In this document: positions 5,952-8,298 of the stretch, piece by piece
How the letters are laid out: every line of letters starts with the position of its first letter
Numbering within the stretch: the first letter of the stretch is position 1
DNA from: Spirochaetaceae bacterium
GTDB taxonomy: Bacteria; Spirochaetota; Spirochaetia; DSM-2461
Length of the DNA stretch: 8,298 nt
Direction: 5' to 3'
Assembly (NCBI GenBank): GCA_003246505.1
Contig: QKAI01000490.1
Location: 1 to 8,298 of the forward strand
Translations under genes and position numbers: made by a program
Notes under the pieces: model-generated
The model's database searches: none
What the model saw: only the letters and a program-made list of their open reading frames with translations
Told to the model about the DNA's origin: nothing

Positions 5952-6794
5952 GACATTTTGTCCCCGGGTGTTAGCCTGGGCCAGCATGGAAGTGCTTGCC
6001 TGGGTCAGGATGTTGTCCTTGGCGTACTCCACGCTCACCTTGGCCATATCCGCGTCGCGGATTCTGGATTCGGAGGCCTGCATGTTCTCGGCGGCGATGT
6101 CGATACCCTTGGTGGCCATCTCCAGTCTGTTCTGGTAGGCACCCAGGTCGGCGCGCTGCTTGTTAACCTGCTTCAGAGCCGCATCGACGACACCGATGTT
6201 CCTGTTAGCCGATTCGGGGGTGGAGAGGGTCATGATGGTCCCCGTTCCGATCTGTCTGATTCCCAGGGCGGAGGCGGTCATGGTACCGATGAAAACCTGC
6301 TCCCTCTGGTCCATATTGGCGCCGATGTGGAGCCACATGGAAGAGGTGACCGAGTTGTTGCCCGTGTCCTTGGCGAAACGGCCGGTCAGCATGTTCATAC
6401 CGTTGAACTGGGCATGGGAGGCGATTCTGTCAACTTCATCCACCAGCTGGGAAACCTCTACCTGGATCTGCATTCTGTCCTCGGCGGTATAGATACCGTT
6501 GGAAGACTGCACAGCCAGTTCGCGGATTCTCAGGAGAACATCGGAAGTTTCCTGCAGGTAACCTTCGGTGGTCTGGATAAAGCTGATGCCGTCGCCGGCA
6601 TTCCGTGAAGCCTGGTTCAAACCCTGAATCTGAGCTCTCATTTTCTCGGAAATGGCCAAACCTGCCGCATCATCGCCGGCCCTGTTTATTCTCAGGCCGG
6701 AGGACAGCTTCTCCATATCCTTGTTTACGTTCAGGTTGTTAACACCGAGTTCCCGATCTGCGTACATTGCAGACATGTTGTGATTGATGATCAT
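5934..6794 (-). CDS. flaB: Periplasmic flagellar filament core flagellin FlaB (copy A)
   Basis: 286 residues, a D0/D1-only flagellin of the spirochaete FlaB type. N-terminal domain ~1-140: MIINHNMSAMYADRELG, MEKLSSGLRINRAGDDAAGLAISEKMRAQI, RIRELAVQSSNGIYTAEDR, SHAQFNGMNMLTGRF. Variable region ~141-198, with the treponeme-like SVTSSMWLHIGANMDQ. C-terminal helices ~199-286: KQRADLGAYQNRLEMA, ESRIRDADMAK, MLAQANTRGQNVLQLLQ. It forms the core of the periplasmic filament and is exported by the flagellar type III machinery. ATG 6794 has GGAGG with an 8-nt spacer. Compared with copy B it keeps the canonical ESRIRDADMA, has longer homology to treponemal FlaB and uses more G/C-ending codons, so it may be the major filament protein (inference). 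Its leader carries the putative CsrA element. Confidence 0.97.
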   Translation of the reverse strand: MIINHNMSAMYADRELGVNNLNVNKDMEKLSSGLRINRAGDDAAGLAISEKMRAQIQGLNQASRNAGDGISFIQTTEGYLQETSDVLLRIRELAVQSSNGIYTAEDRMQIQVEVSQLVDEVDRIASHAQFNGMNMLTGRFAKDTGNNSVTSSMWLHIGANMDQREQVFIGTMTASALGIRQIGTGTIMTLSTPESANRNIGVVDAALKQVNKQRADLGAYQNRLEMATKGIDIAAENMQASESRIRDADMAKVSVEYAKDNILTQASTSMLAQANTRGQNVLQLLQ

Positions 6795-6796
6795 TC

Positions 6797-6840
6797 TTCA
6801 TTCCTCCATGAATAAAGTTTTAATGGGGGCATCCTTGCCC
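6797..6840 (-). promoter_or_regulatory. Putative two-site CsrA-binding leader of flaB copy A
   Basis: Site 1 (6840-6827) is GGGCAAGGATGCCC, a 5-bp stem with loop AGGA. CAAGGATG matches the core of the CsrA consensus. Site 2 (6812-6797) is TTCAT-GGAGGA-ATGAA, a 5-bp stem whose loop is the Shine-Dalgarno itself. The GG pairs are 27 nt apart, within the range over which a CsrA dimer is known to bridge two sites. The sequence between the sites is not shared with the copy B leader, so the retained site 1 stands out. Confidence 0.68.
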
Positions 6841-6875
6841 GGGCGGGGGGGCCGGCAGTTTCCTGAAAAACTTTA
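6813..6875 (-). repeat. 9-bp inverted repeat around the CsrA-like hairpin
   Basis: TAAAGTTTT (minus strand, 6875-6867) is exactly complementary to AAAACTTTA (6821-6813). In a transcript that starts upstream, this would bring the segment just before the ribosome site into a long-range stem enclosing site 1. The same TAAAGTTT is also a perfect sigma-28 -35 octamer, so the repeat may be DNA-level rather than RNA-level. Confidence 0.4.
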
Positions 6876-6923
6876 GCCCTTTCGCCTGCTTTTTATATCG
6901 ACAACCCCTCCGGATAAACTTGA
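6849..6923 (-). promoter_or_regulatory. Flagellin promoter region with imperfect sigma-28 elements
   Basis: Two imperfect sigma-28 (FliA/SigD) candidates are seen on the minus strand. One is TAAAGTTT (6875-6868), an 11-nt spacer and GCCGGCCC (6856-6849): a perfect -35 with correct spacing, but only GCCG of the -10 GCCGATAA. The other is TCAAGTTT (6923-6916), 13 nt, then GTCGATAT (6902-6895): a good -10 but with two extra spacer bases. Either could start the flaB copy A message, and neither is a clean match. Confidence 0.4.
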
Positions 6924-6935
6924 AAAATATTTTTC
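6922..6935. repeat. Perfect 14-bp A/T palindrome upstream of flaB
   Basis: GAAAAATATTTTTC is its own reverse complement. It lies in an A+T-rich patch (about 6911-6960) in an otherwise G+C-rich locus, directly upstream of the proposed flagellin promoter. It could be an operator or an A-tract bend/UP element. It is not followed by a T-run suitable for a terminator of the upstream gene. Confidence 0.5.
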
Positions 6936-6944
6936 GAATTTCCT

Positions 6945-6970
6945 TAAAGTTTTTTTGAGAATGCCGAGTA
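6945..6970 (+). promoter_or_regulatory. Sigma-28-like promoter on the opposite strand
   Basis: TAAAGTTT (6945-6952), a 10-nt spacer and GCCGAGTA (6963-6970) match the sigma-28 consensus 8/8 and 6/8, with one base less than the usual 11-nt spacer. It points rightwards, into the antisense strand of the TPR gene, where no convincing plus-strand gene exists. It may be a chance match or the start of an antisense RNA. Confidence 0.3.
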
Positions 6971-6996
6971 TAAAAGGGGGAGTTGTTGAAAAGGGC

Positions 6997-7824
6997 CTAG
7001 AGCTGTTGTGCCAGGGGGTCTTCCGGGTCGATTTCGGAAAGAAGGGTGAGTACCTCTTCGGCCCGGATCTGATCGTTGAGGCGAAGGTAAACGAGGGCCA
7101 GGTTGGAGAGGAGGGTCGTATTTTCCCCGTCCAGCTCCAGGCCCTGCCTCAAATAGGAGGCTGCCCCCTCGTCGTTGCCCCTCCGGGATTCGCAGAGGGC
7201 CAGCTCATTCAGGAGTTCCCCCGTGGGGCCGGATAGGTCGAGGGCCTTGCGGAAAGCTTCGTAAGCCTCGTCCCAGTCATCGGCCAGCCTCAGTGCCCAT
7301 CCCAGAAGAAACCAGCCGTTGTAGGAGTCGGGCCGGCTGTCAAGAAAGGATTTTATGAGGGGGAGTCCCTCTTCGGGCTTATTCTCCCGGATCAGATCAA
7401 AGGCCCTTTTGTAAAGCCCGTTACCGAGAAGCTGTGTCTCCTCTTTCCTGCGGCGGAAGAGGGCCAGATTGTTTTCATGAAGGCTGTTCTCCGGCTCCAG
7501 GGCGCAGAGGGTCAGGAAGATATCCTCGGCGAAGGAGTAATCCCCCCGGTCCGTCTTGAGTTCCCCCGCCGTAATAAGGGTCTGAACAATATCCGGTCTG
7601 ACCGTTTTGATCAGCCTCCGGTAGTAATCGGCGTTCTCCCCGTCCCTGTCCCTCTTCAGAACCTCCAGCATGCCGCTTATCAGGGCGGGCCATTCCAGAC
7701 GGGACAGATCCCAATCCTCCGAGTTGACCTCCACGGGCAGGGGGACGGAAGGATCCAGGGGAAAACCTTCTATCTGGCCGGCCAGCCGCTGGGGAAGGGA
7801 GATGTGGAGAATCTTCTTGATCAT
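6997..7824 (-). CDS. Tetratricopeptide-repeat protein
   Basis: 275 residues. After a non-repeat N-terminus (~1-79, acidic, no clear signal peptide or membrane helix), 34-residue TPR units are readable at about 80-113, 135-167, 168-201, 202-235 and 236-269. The clearest is WFLLGWALRLADDWDEAYEAFRKALDL, with the usual W-LG-x-A...A-F-x-A-L spacing. TPR proteins are protein-binding scaffolds, and nothing here shows the partner. The start ATG at 7824 overlaps the stop of the upstream PilZ gene (ATGA), and only a weak AAAGAA precedes it, so translation is likely coupled. This ties it to the PilZ protein more than to the flagellins, from which a 202-bp control region separates it. No strong terminator follows it. 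Confidence 0.9.
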   Translation of the reverse strand: MIKKILHISLPQRLAGQIEGFPLDPSVPLPVEVNSEDWDLSRLEWPALISGMLEVLKRDRDGENADYYRRLIKTVRPDIVQTLITAGELKTDRGDYSFAEDIFLTLCALEPENSLHENNLALFRRRKEETQLLGNGLYKRAFDLIRENKPEEGLPLIKSFLDSRPDSYNGWFLLGWALRLADDWDEAYEAFRKALDLSGPTGELLNELALCESRRGNDEGAASYLRQGLELDGENTTLLSNLALVYLRLNDQIRAEEVLTLLSEIDPEDPLAQQL

Positions 7825-8298
7825 TTCTTTGTTTTTATGGTTTGGAAGTACCCGTTAAGGGCCAGGGTATACTGCATGGGGATGGATTTCTCATCATATT
7901 CCAAAGCAAGGGCGCAGATATCCTTGCGCCCCTCCACCGCTTCAAATCGCTTTATCTTCCCAATGAGGGTGAGGATTTTACCGTCCTTCATATCGATTCC
8001 CAGGGTAAAGTTCTTCTCCAGGAGGAATTTGGCATTTCCCAGGATAATCACTTTCATGCCGAAGAAGGACACGTCCCTTATGATGGCGTTGCGGGGGATA
8101 TTGTCTATGACCAGTCCCGCATTCTTATGGGCGAAACCCAGCTTTCTGATCGTATCGGGAGTCAGGATCACCCGCTCCTCCCGGCGCTGTTTTGACATGA
8201 TGCGGGCATCGAGCATGGTACCCAGTATCTGAATCAGATCGTCCGGCGGCCTCTGGGCATATTCGCAATTAATGAGATAAAGGCCGTTCTCCTTCTTG
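7821..8298 (-). CDS. PilZ-domain protein, 3' part (start lies beyond the right edge)
   Basis: 158 codons are visible, and the frame stays open to the window edge (first full codon at 8297-8295), so the gene is cut by the window. An internal ATG at 8216 should not be taken as the start, because the residues before it (GLYLINCEYAQRPPDDLIQILG) read as a continuing protein. In the visible part, RxxxR is at 38-42 (RREER) and DVSFFG at 75-80, the full cyclic-di-GMP-binding PilZ motif pair. It is followed by the expected beta strands (KILTLIGKIKRFEAVEGRKDICALALEY). It is a separate gene from the membrane-anchored PilZ protein at the other end of the locus and shows no membrane segment in the visible portion. 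It overlaps the TPR gene by 4 bp and is probably co-translated with it. Target unknown. Confidence 0.88.
   Translation of the reverse strand, partial: KKENGLYLINCEYAQRPPDDLIQILGTMLDARIMSKQRREERVILTPDTIRKLGFAHKNAGLVIDNIPRNAIIRDVSFFGMKVIILGNAKFLLEKNFTLGIDMKDGKILTLIGKIKRFEAVEGRKDICALALEYDEKSIPMQYTLALNGYFQTIKTKK

Noticed and set aside
5703..6608. Long plus-strand open frame (about 300 codons) antisense to the flagellins
   Set aside because: It mirrors the conserved flaB coding sequence; its product shows no family features and no ribosome site precedes it.
6799..6809. Three-codon frame ATG GAG GAA TGA over the flaB copy A ribosome site
   Set aside because: No ribosome site of its own is evident, and it is simply what GGAGGA between AT and ATGA spells.
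8214..8216. ATG at 8216 as the start of the right-hand PilZ gene
   Set aside because: The frame is open to the edge with protein-like sequence before it, and no ribosome site precedes this ATG.

Overview
The window looks like part of a spirochaete chromosome. The evidence is two periplasmic-type FlaB flagellins of 285 and 286 residues that begin with the treponeme-like MxINHNMSA, a long (669-residue) FliD, and the order flaB-flaB-flaG-fliD followed by PilZ-type genes. All supported genes lie on the minus strand, so the locus reads from right to left. Codon use and the many G/C runs suggest a moderately GC-rich, free-living Spirochaetales-type organism rather than Borrelia. The species cannot be named from the sequence alone.

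Layout in transcription order: the 3' part of a PilZ-domain gene runs off the right edge (8298-7821) and overlaps by 4 bp a tetratricopeptide-repeat gene (7824-6997). A 202-bp control region (6996-6795) precedes the first flagellin, flaB copy A (6794-5934). A second control region of 216 bp (5933-5718) precedes flaB copy B (5717-4860). A 134-bp gap dense in stem-loops precedes flaG (4725-4360). After it come closely packed or overlapping genes: fliD (4341-2332), an unrecognised 299-residue protein starting with GTG (2319-1420), a membrane-anchored YcgR-like PilZ protein (1426-305) and a 90-residue unknown (293-21). No stretch over 300 bases lacks a gene, and I saw no tRNA, rRNA, CRISPR array or mobile element.

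How the parts fit: FlaB proteins form the filament core, FliD caps the filament, and FlaG is associated with filament growth. The PilZ proteins probably link motility to cyclic-di-GMP. The most interesting signal is at the RNA level. Both flagellin leaders carry the same 14-nt element GGGCAAGGATGCCC, a 5-bp stem closing an AGGA loop. It lies 20-27 nt upstream of a Shine-Dalgarno sequence that itself sits in the loop of a second small hairpin. This is the two-site arrangement described for CsrA control of Bacillus subtilis hag and fits the CsrA-flaB link reported in Borrelia. The flaG start is also in a hairpin with an ACAAGGAGG loop, and the PilZ gene's ribosome site contains CAAGGATG. Together these suggest a CsrA (and by inference FliW) post-transcriptional regulon covering this locus. 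This is inferred from sequence only.
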